Source: Methylotenera_A sp031381645
GTDB taxonomy: Bacteria; Pseudomonadota; Gammaproteobacteria; Burkholderiales; Methylophilaceae
DNA: 21,990 nt
Assembly (NCBI GenBank): GCA_031381645.1
Contig: JANMYB010000102.1
Span: 1-21,990, forward strand
Reading direction: 5' to 3'
Within the stretch, counting starts at the first letter, position 1; each line of letters begins with the position of its first letter. Below the pieces are notes generated by a model. That model searched no databases. It saw only the letters and a list, made by a program, of their open reading frames with translations, and was not told where the DNA came from. This document shows, in pieces, positions 7,061-15,385 of this stretch. The translations under genes were made by a program, and so were the position numbers.

Positions 7061-7885
7061 TTAGTGAAGCTGACCCGCTTGAATCATTGCATTGTAAAGT
7101 ACAAAGGGTGAAATCCACGTGACAATATGATCGAATTCATTGCCTACAGTTCCAACGGGTCCATGACTCACAAACACCCCATCATCAATAATGCCATTCG
7201 CATCTGCATCATTTAGATTTGCTGTCTCATCGGCGCCGCCAATAGCTTGTGCGCCAGTAGCACCCAGTGAATAAATGACCGCAACCGCATTATTAATAGA
7301 GTAATTTACTTCTGGAACCGCCGACGAGCAGGCAACTGCAGTTATGACTACTGCATTCAGGCACACACGCAAGTCAGGAGTTAGGTTGGTGATACCCACA
7401 GCGTTCATGCCATCAGCTTCATTGACAAGTGGAGTGGCAACATTATCTGCAATGTTTGATGTAAAATCTGGGGTCGCAGGGTTCACAATAACTGCTGAAC
7501 TATTTTGTGTAACTGCATACCGAATCCGATTATTCCAGCCATCTAAAGCAAATCCTTGAGCGTCAGTTGGTTGAATACCCAAGGTTGCTGCTGGTAAAAA
7601 TCCAACCTGCTGCGTGCAAGCTCCGCCACCTAATGGAAGCTCCGCGCCATTACTTGCAACAGTTGCAGGGCAAGGTAAACGGCCTCTTGATTGCGCGAAT
7701 CCTAGTAAAGCTTGTCTTGCATTTTCTAATGTCGCTTCAGTTTGCGCTTGAAAAACCTGCTCGCGTTGTGCCTGCAAAGGTAGCAAAAGTGCACTTAGTA
7801 CAAACCCCAAAATGACCAAAACAATGGCCATTTCAACCAATGTAAAGCCAGCATCTCTCTTAATAAAGTAATTATTTATCATCAT
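7061..7885 (-). CDS. Large type IV prepilin-like protein
   Basis: Secreted pseudopilin with a canonical prepilin leader: short positive start, then DAG/FTLVEMAIVLVILG, with predicted prepilin-peptidase cleavage after G13 and the conserved Glu at mature position 5 (E18). The helix continues to ARQALLGFAQSRGRLPCP (57-73), a feature shared with the upstream 599-residue protein (AKQALIAWS...GQMPWP), so the two probably arose from one ancestor or share a role. A calcium-type loop DADANGIIDD is at 226-235, and there are four cysteines outside the leader. At 274 residues it is much larger than a typical major pilin, and is more likely a minor or tip pilin. The ATG at 7885 overlaps the previous stop in ATGA, giving translational coupling. 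Export needs a prepilin peptidase encoded elsewhere. Confidence 0.82.
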   Translation of the reverse strand: MMINNYFIKRDAGFTLVEMAIVLVILGFVLSALLLPLQAQREQVFQAQTEATLENARQALLGFAQSRGRLPCPATVASNGAELPLGGGACTQQVGFLPAATLGIQPTDAQGFALDGWNNRIRYAVTQNSSAVIVNPATPDFTSNIADNVATPLVNEADGMNAVGITNLTPDLRVCLNAVVITAVACSSAVPEVNYSINNAVAVIYSLGATGAQAIGGADETANLNDADANGIIDDGVFVSHGPVGTVGNEFDHIVTWISPFVLYNAMIQAGQLH

Positions 7886-9681
7886 GGTGCTACCACAAAA
7901 TTTTGATCATTATAATTAGCGCTGCGTAGTGTTGAAGTGGCATCATACACCGTATTTCCATCGGCATTTTCAACACTATCGAGGTAATTATTTAATGTAT
8001 TACAAGATGGCTGAACTTGAGCAGCTCCTCTAGATACCGCAAACGGTGCACTATCAATTGCTCGCCCCATAGTAATAGCGATAACTTCAGTATTTCTATT
8101 ACCAGCGGTCAATGCTGGCAATGCTGGTGTCAACCGAGGAACCGTCATTCGATAGTAAACGAAATTGCCCCATTGATTTTGATTAAACCACGCTGGTAGC
8201 AAATTATCAAACCTTACATCCCCACAAGAAGCTGCCGCACCATTAGCTCCACTACAAGTAATCTGCGCGTTGTTATTTGCACAACCTGTAACAACATTAG
8301 GATTGGGAAATGTTGTTTGAGCACAACCACCTGACCTAAAAGTAAATTTATCGCCTGTCGTTCTAAACGTCCCCAATGAGCCTGTGCCTGTTGCAGTACA
8401 ACCAGTTGCTGTACAAGTTACTCTAGGAGAATTAGTTGCATTTGAGCAAGAACCCGTACCCGTGCCATCTGTACCTCGAGAACATGTACATGTAGTAGTA
8501 GTTCGAGCACATGTTATACCTCCAGTTGAAGTAGTTGTTGTAGTAAAGTTGCTACCTCCCGTTCGCGTAAACCTTACTTGTGTTACGCCAAGTGATGCGG
8601 CTGGGTTAAATATTGTATTGACGCAACTAATGGTCGAGGAATTAGTTGGGACAGTTGTTCTTGTATAAGTGCAACTTTGATAATTAGCAGGCAATAAGCC
8701 TTCTCTTAAACCATCAGTGCCAGCGGCATTTTGCCAACAACTTAAATTTGCAGTTGTGCCAAGCTGAGTAGCATAAGGATAGTATCCATTGGCATCCTGA
8801 TATGTTTTTAATGAAGTGCGAACCTGCTCACCAACCCGCTTTTCAAGTGCTGCCATCAACTCATCAATCGTGATATATACCAACTTATCATTAAAGTTAT
8901 ATGGTTGCACAAAGGTAGGGTCTGTAGCCGAGACATTACGACTGTCGTCACCCATGATAAAATCCTCATCATCTGTCGCATAGCCTCGATTATTAAACAC
9001 TGCTGCACCTATTTGGAAGCCATCAAGGAACTGACTAGCATCAGCCGCTCCAGCGCGATTCTGCCCATCAAGCGCATCGCCTGGGGCTAGAATTACAGCC
9101 GCTACACGATCTGAGACTAAATTACCATTTCTATCTAGCACCTGTAGCCATGAATAAGTTGGTGCATTAATAATATTTGGATTAATTATCGGGTCAGAGA
9201 CAGGAGCGTCATATTTGCGTACTAAATTACGTGAAACTGCATACCAAAGTCTGTTTCCTTGAGCATCACGAAAATCTTGCCCCAAGCTAGGGTATGTGCT
9301 GAATCCTGCATACACACTTAGCCCATTGTTTTTATCCAAGCAAGGGCTGGTGTCTGGCAAGCTAGGTAATTGCCCTAGAAGATTACTATACTGAAATGCC
9401 GTTGTTGCGCAATCGCTACTGCCATCGTATATCCCAGGGTCAAGATGCCGATCTGGCCAAGGCATTTGGCCTGGCGTGTATAGATGACTTACTGACCACG
9501 CAATTAAAGCTTGTTTGGCCTCATTCAAAGTTTGATAGGTTTTTTTATCTTGTTCTAATCTTAATCTAGCTGGATCAAAGGCATGCAACATATAGGCAAG
9601 CACACCCAGCCCAATAATAAAGGCCATTAAAATGAGCACCGCACCTTTTTGCTTGGTAATTTGTTTATTAAGTTTTTGCAT
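7882..9681 (-). CDS. Giant prepilin-like protein with Thr/Cys/Gly-rich insertion
   Basis: Predicted minor pilin of 599 residues. The N-terminus QKGAVLILMAFIIGLGVLAY (11-30) is a pilin-type hydrophobic helix preceded by a basic leader; cleavage after G13 is plausible, but position 5 of the mature protein is not Glu, as in GspK/PilX-type components that may sit at the tip. A pilin-like helix goes on to AKQALIAWS and then MPWPD. The central part (about 120-330) is a globular region with no family I recognise. Residues about 336-488 are low in complexity, rich in Thr, Gly and Ser with twelve cysteines (for example ITCARTTTTCTCSRGTDG). A more ordinary C-terminal part follows. The gene starts 12 bases after the MshK-like stop and overlaps the next prepilin by four bases. 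Likely an adhesin-like tip subunit; this is inference. Confidence 0.72.
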   Translation of the reverse strand: MQKLNKQITKQKGAVLILMAFIIGLGVLAYMLHAFDPARLRLEQDKKTYQTLNEAKQALIAWSVSHLYTPGQMPWPDRHLDPGIYDGSSDCATTAFQYSNLLGQLPSLPDTSPCLDKNNGLSVYAGFSTYPSLGQDFRDAQGNRLWYAVSRNLVRKYDAPVSDPIINPNIINAPTYSWLQVLDRNGNLVSDRVAAVILAPGDALDGQNRAGAADASQFLDGFQIGAAVFNNRGYATDDEDFIMGDDSRNVSATDPTFVQPYNFNDKLVYITIDELMAALEKRVGEQVRTSLKTYQDANGYYPYATQLGTTANLSCWQNAAGTDGLREGLLPANYQSCTYTRTTVPTNSSTISCVNTIFNPAASLGVTQVRFTRTGGSNFTTTTTSTGGITCARTTTTCTCSRGTDGTGTGSCSNATNSPRVTCTATGCTATGTGSLGTFRTTGDKFTFRSGGCAQTTFPNPNVVTGCANNNAQITCSGANGAAASCGDVRFDNLLPAWFNQNQWGNFVYYRMTVPRLTPALPALTAGNRNTEVIAITMGRAIDSAPFAVSRGAAQVQPSCNTLNNYLDSVENADGNTVYDATSTLRSANYNDQNFVVAP

Positions 9682-9693
9682 AAAACTTAAATG

Positions 9694-10197
9694 CTAAAAA
9701 TCATCACCTATCGTGCCGTCAATTTTTCCACTGTCGCCTTGCGCGCCGTGGTTGCGCGCTTCGTGCACACGATTGGTTTCTGGGTCATATACTTGGCCAG
9801 CCTTTAAATTCAAGCGTCTGCCGTTGCCAGATAATCTAATCGGCACGCGATTGCTATCTTCTGAAAACCTGCCCACTTGCACATCTTTATTGCCAGAGTT
9901 TTCTTGCAGGGCTTGGTCATTCACCCACACGGTGCCATGTTTGCCATCGTTTCGCTTGACATAGCCTTGTAAATTAACGGCTCTAGGAAGCTCTACTGGT
10001 GAGGATTCTGGGGCATCGGTTGGCGAATCAACAGCCACTGGCGCGATTAGCTTTTTCTTTGTTTGCCTTAAATAATCTAGGTTGCTACGCTCTGCGGGTG
10101 AGGTAAACAAACGACCAATTGGCTCGGCTGCGATTGCCATTTGACCAAAAACTAGCTGGCTAAAAAATATAAGCAATAAAATAAAATATTTCATCAT
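9694..10197 (-). CDS. Small periplasmic MshK-like protein of the pilus cluster
   Basis: Exported protein of 167 residues with a signal peptide (about 1-24, ending AIAA) and no later membrane segment. The mature part has SPAERSNLDYLRQTKK (33-48) followed by LQGYVKRNDGKHGTVWVNDQ and a tail VRLNLKAG-type segment with GQVYDPETNRVHEA. This layout resembles the small MshK proteins, which precede the secretin-interacting components in MSHA operons, and is reminiscent of GspB/PilP-like adaptors. Sequence identity in this family is low, so the name rests mainly on position: directly after the MshJ-like gene, with an ATGA four-base overlap, and before the prepilins. Probable role is linking the inner-membrane assembly to the secretin; this is inference. 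Confidence 0.6.
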   Translation of the reverse strand: MMKYFILLLIFFSQLVFGQMAIAAEPIGRLFTSPAERSNLDYLRQTKKKLIAPVAVDSPTDAPESSPVELPRAVNLQGYVKRNDGKHGTVWVNDQALQENSGNKDVQVGRFSEDSNRVPIRLSGNGRRLNLKAGQVYDPETNRVHEARNHGAQGDSGKIDGTIGDDF

Positions 10198-10826
10198 AAA
10201 GCCCCCGCCGGTATTGCGTCAGAAAGCTGTGGGTCGCGTAAAGTCAGCCAATCTATCTCGCAATTGGCTTGCATGTTGGCCGCTACATCTTTGCTATTGA
10301 CTTGCGCACCAACTGGCCTGCTAATTTCGCAATCGCGCACAATAAACGGCGTGGTTTGTTCGTGCAGGCCATCGATTAACGCCAATATATCGCCTTCGTG
10401 TAGCATGTCTAATTTAACGTTCATCACAGAGCGATGCAACACAAAACTACCTAAGTTAGGCAAAAAGCTAGGTTTATAATTCTCTTGCAGACCAATGCTG
10501 TAATCGATGCTGAACAATTTATGTTGCGCATGAATTTGCCGTAAGGTTTCTATCCATTCAATGCGTCGCTCTTCTCCTATAAAGCCTTTTGACAGTAAAT
10601 CGTTATATATGGGCAAATACTGAACAATCGTCTCTTTTTCCATGCCAGAAGATAGCAATTGCTGACGCGCCTGGTTGAGCATATTTTGCTGTGTTTGCAA
10701 GGCTAATTCGTTTTTTGTGCGATATTGATCTGCAAAACTCACCAACAATCCAACTAGCACCAGGGCGGCTCCCAGGCCGACTATTGGATAACGTAATTTG
10801 CGCCAATCTTGTTGGGTTAAGCTCAT
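10194..10826 (-). CDS. mshJ: MshJ/PilO-like inner-membrane assembly protein
   Basis: Bitopic inner-membrane protein of 210 residues with a short cytoplasmic start, one membrane helix (about 13-30, YPIVGLGAALVLVGLLVSFA), a coiled-coil stretch (about 34-60) and a periplasmic ferredoxin-like part containing MNVKLDMLHEGDILALIDGL, the usual PilO/MshJ pattern. These proteins pair with the PilN-like part of MshI to align the platform with the secretin. The start codon overlaps the MshI stop in ATGA and its own stop overlaps the next start, so MshI-MshJ-MshK form a tightly coupled translation unit. The name rests on gene order and topology more than on sequence. Confidence 0.72.
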   Translation of the reverse strand: MSLTQQDWRKLRYPIVGLGAALVLVGLLVSFADQYRTKNELALQTQQNMLNQARQQLLSSGMEKETIVQYLPIYNDLLSKGFIGEERRIEWIETLRQIHAQHKLFSIDYSIGLQENYKPSFLPNLGSFVLHRSVMNVKLDMLHEGDILALIDGLHEQTTPFIVRDCEISRPVGAQVNSKDVAANMQANCEIDWLTLRDPQLSDAIPAGAL

Positions 10827-12427
10827 GGCGTTACTCCCGTATTGATTGATTTCAGCATAATTTTTAATTTAAATATCGCAGGCGGACGTTCTGTAGTGGC
10901 ACTTTCATCAGTGGTGCTGCCTTGCAAATTAGCGAGTGAACTCACATTCACAGGCTCTTGCAAAATCATCACTTGATCAACCAAATCATTTTCACGCAGA
11001 TGATTGACAAACTTATTGACACTATTTAAGGCTGCGCGATAATCGCCAGTGAAGCCTTTAATTTCTGCATTGATAAACCCAATTTGAACGAGTTTGGTAG
11101 GATCGATATTGGGAGCAGTCGGCTGAGTATTGCCAGCTTGCGCAGCATTTGAGTTGTTCGCTTCGTCTTTAATCTCTCTATCATTAGTTTGCGTCCAACG
11201 CATTCTGGTTAGCGCAATCTCTGGAGAAGCCTCAAAAGCACCACTCAAAATTTGCATGAGTTGACGTGGCGATTGATCGTTATTATTAATGATTTGTGCC
11301 AGCTCAGCCGCTATTTTCAACTCTGTACTTGCAATTGGCGTAGTTGGGAAATTTTTAGCAACTTCTTCATATTGCTGCTGCTGTGAACGCGTTTGCGCGG
11401 TAATAAATTTTAACTCCTCTTTTTGTTGCATGCCCTGCCAGCCGTAATATGCAGCCAAGCCCACACCTATTGTTGCAACACAGGCTGTAGCAATATTAAT
11501 TTTGCGACGAACATTATTAAGGTTGTGAATCTTACTAAATGTTGCTGGCGCTAAGTTATCGGGTACGTTGCCATTAGCTAGCAATTGCATATGCAAAAAT
11601 TCTGGATGTGCTTTAACCAAGTCAGCCGCAATTTGAACGTTTTTGGCATAGGTTAAAATATCGACTGATTTGCACTCCAAACCCTGCTCTTGACTGATGC
11701 TTTTAGCAATTTCATCGCAACTGCCATCTGCCGCAGGAATCACCATTTGTAGCGGAGTTTCGCCTGTAATTAAACGCTGGCTCATTAAATAAAGCCGCGT
11801 TTTATCTAACTCTACCAAATAAAAATAAGCAAGCTGATTAGGTTTCACATCTTTCATAGGCACTAAGCGGCTCATGCGCAAGCGACCATTGTGTAGATAT
11901 GTTTGGCGCAAACCCGAAGATAATCGCTCGCAAAGTAATATATGCGGTGCCATTAACTTCATTTGACGTACCACCACTTGGCTAATCATCGGCAACAAAT
12001 ACACACCAACCAGCGGTGCATGGTTGGCTTGAATAGCATCCATCCAGCCTTGTAAAAAGTCAGCATTGCTCAAGGCAACAAACAAGAAATTGTCATCTTT
12101 ACGTTTGTCGGCTGCGCGATTAATAAAGTGCGCAGTACGATACACGCTATTGCGATTAAATTGATTGAGTTTGCGCTCGACAATTTCGCGTCGTGCGCCG
12201 CCAGTGGTGTGTGGTAGGCTTTCTACCTTATAATCCTCTTCAATTGCATCGACGATAAGGTAAATATTGGTATCGTCATGCTGTGCTAAATACTCGCTAA
12301 ACGCCGTGTAATCTGCATTTGTATTACTAAAAACCGCATGGGTTTGCAATTTTGTGCCCTGCCACAAACCAGCCGTTAAACTTTTATTGGTGGCACACAA
12401 AATTAATTTTTTTGGGTTACTTAACAT
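10823..12427 (-). CDS. mshI: MshI-like pilus biogenesis protein (PilM-PilN type)
   Basis: Protein of 534 residues with a cytoplasmic N-terminal half (about 1-300), a single membrane helix (about 310-330, INIATACVATIGVGLAAYYG) and a periplasmic C-terminal half with a coiled coil (about 333-360) and a PilN-like end. The N-terminal half looks like an actin-fold PilM/MshI domain in arrangement but shows no strong nucleotide motif by eye. Thus it appears to combine PilM and PilN functions in one chain, as in MSHA systems. An Asn/Gln/Thr-rich linker lies near 425-445. It follows MshG with 15 bases between them and overlaps MshJ in ATGA. It would connect the cytoplasmic motor to MshJ and the secretin. 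Confidence 0.7.
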   Translation of the reverse strand: MLSNPKKLILCATNKSLTAGLWQGTKLQTHAVFSNTNADYTAFSEYLAQHDDTNIYLIVDAIEEDYKVESLPHTTGGARREIVERKLNQFNRNSVYRTAHFINRAADKRKDDNFLFVALSNADFLQGWMDAIQANHAPLVGVYLLPMISQVVVRQMKLMAPHILLCERLSSGLRQTYLHNGRLRMSRLVPMKDVKPNQLAYFYLVELDKTRLYLMSQRLITGETPLQMVIPAADGSCDEIAKSISQEQGLECKSVDILTYAKNVQIAADLVKAHPEFLHMQLLANGNVPDNLAPATFSKIHNLNNVRRKINIATACVATIGVGLAAYYGWQGMQQKEELKFITAQTRSQQQQYEEVAKNFPTTPIASTELKIAAELAQIINNNDQSPRQLMQILSGAFEASPEIALTRMRWTQTNDREIKDEANNSNAAQAGNTQPTAPNIDPTKLVQIGFINAEIKGFTGDYRAALNSVNKFVNHLRENDLVDQVMILQEPVNVSSLANLQGSTTDESATTERPPAIFKLKIMLKSINTGVTP

Positions 12428-12442
12428 AGTATTTGCTTAGTA

Positions 12443-13648
12443 TCAGATCTTCATTTTACCAAATGAATCGTAAACTGGGCCCAGCACCGACATCATAATA
12501 AATGCCAAAATTAGCCCCAAAACTACAGTGAGTGCTGGCTCTAGCAATTTAAGCATTTTTTGCATCATTTCATTCACGTCTCTATCGTAAAAATAGCTTA
12601 CGTTGAGTAGTGATTTATCTAGCGCACCCGTGTTCTCGCCCACTTTAATCATACGCACCACCAGTGGGGGAAACAAGCCAGCATTGTGAAAGCTATCACT
12701 CATGCTATCCCCCGCGTTAATCTGTGCATGGGCACGACTTAGCGCATCTGCTACCACGCGATTACCCACAATTTTTTCGCAAGTTTTAATCGCCTCTAAA
12801 ATAGGAATGCCCGTTTGATACATCAGCGCAAAATAGCGCGCAAATCTCGCCATAATAATTTTATGTAATATTTCACCTGTGATTGGTAGTTTAAGTTTAA
12901 TGTAATCAAACTTATACCGCGCCTCTGGGTTTTGCCTGATATAAGCTGCCAAGCCTGTAACCACAGCAATTGGAAAAGCCAGAATCAACCACCAATAATT
13001 TACAAACGCATTGGAAATGAATATTAAAATTCTGGTATTCAATGGCAATTCTTGACCTAAGCTATTTAAAAATTTCACCATTTCTGGTACTAAATAAATC
13101 ATTAAAAAAGTCACCGCGGCCATCACCACAACAAACACAAACAGAGGGTAAGCCAATAACTTTTTAGTTTGAGACATCAGCTCATCCTGCCATTTAAGCG
13201 TGTTACACAAGTTATCAAACACCTTAGGCAATTGCCCAGTTTGCTCGCCTGCGGCGACCAAGTTTACAAACACTTCATCGAATACATCGGGATGTTCCGC
13301 CATAGCCTGAGAGAGCATTTTGCCGCCCTCGACATCTCCTGCTAACGAGCCCAATACTTTTTGAAAATATAAATTCGCGGTGCTCTCACGCAAATCATTT
13401 AAGCCTTCCAGCATTGGCACACCTGCGCTGGTGAGTTGCTCGAGCTGAAAACAAAACATGACCAAATCGCGATTAGTAACTTTATTTTGTGAAAATGCTT
13501 TTTTGGATTTTTCAGTCGATTTAAAGGTAATTAAATCCAGCCCCATACGTTCAAGGCGAATTTCTAAATCCACCTCGTTAAGCGCATCTATCTGCCCTTG
13601 CGCATGGCGCCCAGCTTGGTCAATTGCCCTGTAATTAAAGGTTGCCAT
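12443..13648 (-). CDS. mshG: MshG, inner-membrane platform protein (GspF/PilC family)
   Basis: Polytopic platform protein of type IV pili and type II secretion, 401 residues. It starts with the typical MATFNYRAIDQAGRHAQGQI and contains two GspF repeats, the first around MFCFQLEQLTSAGVPMLEGL and the second around ARYFALMYQTGIPILEAIKT. Membrane helices are evident in LAYPLFVFVVVMAAVTFLMI, in YWWLILAFPIAVVTGLAAYI and at the C-terminus in ALTVVLGLILAFIMMSVLGP. It transmits MshE motion to pilin subunits. The gene lies 23 bases after mshE on the same strand. Length and pattern are normal; the family call is certain and the MshG name follows from context. Confidence 0.93.
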   Translation of the reverse strand: MATFNYRAIDQAGRHAQGQIDALNEVDLEIRLERMGLDLITFKSTEKSKKAFSQNKVTNRDLVMFCFQLEQLTSAGVPMLEGLNDLRESTANLYFQKVLGSLAGDVEGGKMLSQAMAEHPDVFDEVFVNLVAAGEQTGQLPKVFDNLCNTLKWQDELMSQTKKLLAYPLFVFVVVMAAVTFLMIYLVPEMVKFLNSLGQELPLNTRILIFISNAFVNYWWLILAFPIAVVTGLAAYIRQNPEARYKFDYIKLKLPITGEILHKIIMARFARYFALMYQTGIPILEAIKTCEKIVGNRVVADALSRAHAQINAGDSMSDSFHNAGLFPPLVVRMIKVGENTGALDKSLLNVSYFYDRDVNEMMQKMLKLLEPALTVVLGLILAFIMMSVLGPVYDSFGKMKI

Positions 13649-13671
13649 GATTGAGTTGAGTGCCGAAAAAT

Positions 13672-15378
13672 CTAGTGCAGAATGCGCGAAGTAAGATCAA
13701 TCACGCGCATCACTTCTTCGACACTGGTATAGCCTTCTAAAATACGCCGCACACCATCATCCGCCAAGGTATTAAAGCCTTTTTCTAGCGCCATTTTACG
13801 CAACTCGTCAAAATGTGCTCTTCTAGCAATGAGCGAGTCCATATCGCTATCAATACGCAATAACTCCAAAATAGCCATACGGCCGCGATACCCCGTTTGA
13901 TTACAGCGATTGCAACCTTTGTGCTTGAATATTTGAATCGCCTCGTTACGCTTAACGCCCAATATTTTACGCTCGTCGTCACTCGGCTTAGCAGGCTCCT
14001 TACAATGCGGGCAAAGCACGCGCACCAAGCGTTGCGCCACCACACCGATAATATTACCCGCCATAATATCGGGCGAAATACCAATATCGATCAACCTAGG
14101 AAAAGCGCCCAAGGCAGAGTTTGTATGTAAGGTCGTAAATACCTGATGCCCTGTCATGGCCGCACGGAAAGCCATAGTGGCGGTGTCTGCATCGCGCACC
14201 TCACCCACTAGAATAATGTCTGGGTCTTGCCGCATAATCGAACGTATACCATTGGCAAAATCTATCTTATTCACCTCTGCCACTGAAGTTTGCCGCATCT
14301 GCGTAACAGGATATTCGACTGGGTCTTCCAAGGTCATGATATTGACCGACTCGGTATTTTGATGTGAAAGTAATGAGTACAATGTTGTGGTTTTACCACT
14401 ACCAGTCGGCCCAGTCACCACCAATATGCCTTCTGGCCGCGTCATCATTAGCTTTAATTGATCTAAAGTTGAGGTACGCAAGCCCATGCGCTCCAGCGGA
14501 ATAATTGAGCGCTCTCTATCCAGCACGCGCAATACAATATTTTCGCCATGAATAGTCGGGTGCGCAGATACCCGAAAATCGATTGGGCGACCGCACAAAT
14601 TCATGTTTAAGCGACCATCTTGCGGTGCACGCGTTTCGGCAATATCCATGCCCGAAATCACTTTTAAGCGCACTGCAACGCCTGGCCAATAGCTTTTGTG
14701 CAGGCTGCGTACTTGTTGTAGCACGCCGTCAATTCTGTAGCGAATACGCAAAAAAGCATATTCTGGTTCAAAGTGAATATCCGATGCGCCGCGTTTTACC
14801 GCATCCATCAACAGCGCGCCTACCAGCCGCACAACGGGCTGCGTAAATTCATCGCCATCGGCGGTTAGGCTTTGATAATCAATTTCACCTGTTTCAATCT
14901 CACGTAAAATGCCATCAACAGAAAGCTCATAACCATAAAACTGATCAATATGTTCTTCTAATTGCGCCTCGGCCGCTAACACAGGTTTAAGCTGTATCTG
15001 CCCGCCCAGCATGGCGCGCAACTGATCAAGCGCGACTACGTTAAACATATCCGCCATCGCCACTATCATAGTTTTGGTGGCATCTTCATAAGCTACTGGC
15101 AACAAGTGATAACGCCGTGAAAAGTCTTCTGGCACCATGCTCAACGCATCTACATCTGCCACCACCGTTGTTAAATCTACACTCTCTTGGCCGATGGTAT
15201 GCGCGACCAAATCGCGTACCATGTTCTCTGAAACAAAACCCAAACGCACCAACTGGCGACCTAGCGGAATGTTATTTTGCTCTTGCTCAATTAATGCAAT
15301 ACGTAGCTGATCCTGACTAATCAGGCCTTGCTGTATCATCAATTCGCCTAAGCGTAGCTTTCTTCTCTGTTCTGCCAT
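13672..15378 (-). CDS. mshE: MshE, pilus extension ATPase with MshEN cyclic-di-GMP domain
   Basis: Hexameric GspE/PilB-family ATPase of 568 residues that drives pilus assembly from the cytoplasm. The N-terminus carries two MshEN repeats: RLGELMIQQGLISQDQLRIA with ALIEQ (about 9-32) and PLGRQLVRLGFVSENMVRDL (about 38-57). The first matches the cyclic-di-GMP-binding consensus RLGxx..G......L...L..Q. The catalytic part has Walker A GPTGSGKT (323-330), the Asp box TLEDPVEYP (349-357), Walker B ILVGEVRD (389-396) and the His box GHQVFTTLH (410-418). Zinc-type cysteine pairs are C456/C459 and C489/C492. The ATG at 15378 is preferred over a TTG 36 bases upstream because it has TAGAG just ahead and leaves a seven-base gap to mshN. 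All active-site motifs are intact. Confidence 0.94.
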   Translation of the reverse strand: MAEQRRKLRLGELMIQQGLISQDQLRIALIEQEQNNIPLGRQLVRLGFVSENMVRDLVAHTIGQESVDLTTVVADVDALSMVPEDFSRRYHLLPVAYEDATKTMIVAMADMFNVVALDQLRAMLGGQIQLKPVLAAEAQLEEHIDQFYGYELSVDGILREIETGEIDYQSLTADGDEFTQPVVRLVGALLMDAVKRGASDIHFEPEYAFLRIRYRIDGVLQQVRSLHKSYWPGVAVRLKVISGMDIAETRAPQDGRLNMNLCGRPIDFRVSAHPTIHGENIVLRVLDRERSIIPLERMGLRTSTLDQLKLMMTRPEGILVVTGPTGSGKTTTLYSLLSHQNTESVNIMTLEDPVEYPVTQMRQTSVAEVNKIDFANGIRSIMRQDPDIILVGEVRDADTATMAFRAAMTGHQVFTTLHTNSALGAFPRLIDIGISPDIMAGNIIGVVAQRLVRVLCPHCKEPAKPSDDERKILGVKRNEAIQIFKHKGCNRCNQTGYRGRMAILELLRIDSDMDSLIARRAHFDELRKMALEKGFNTLADDGVRRILEGYTSVEEVMRVIDLTSRILH

Positions 15379-15385
15379 AATAACT

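Noticed and set aside
8384..8668. Plus-strand Val/Pro-rich open frame of 94 codons
   Set aside because: It is the antisense of the Thr/Gly-rich codons of the giant prepilin; low complexity explains its openness and there is no RBS.
13785..14084. Minus-strand open frame inside mshE in another phase
   Set aside because: It overlaps the conserved C-terminal part of MshE and has Trp/Arg-rich, non-protein-like composition.
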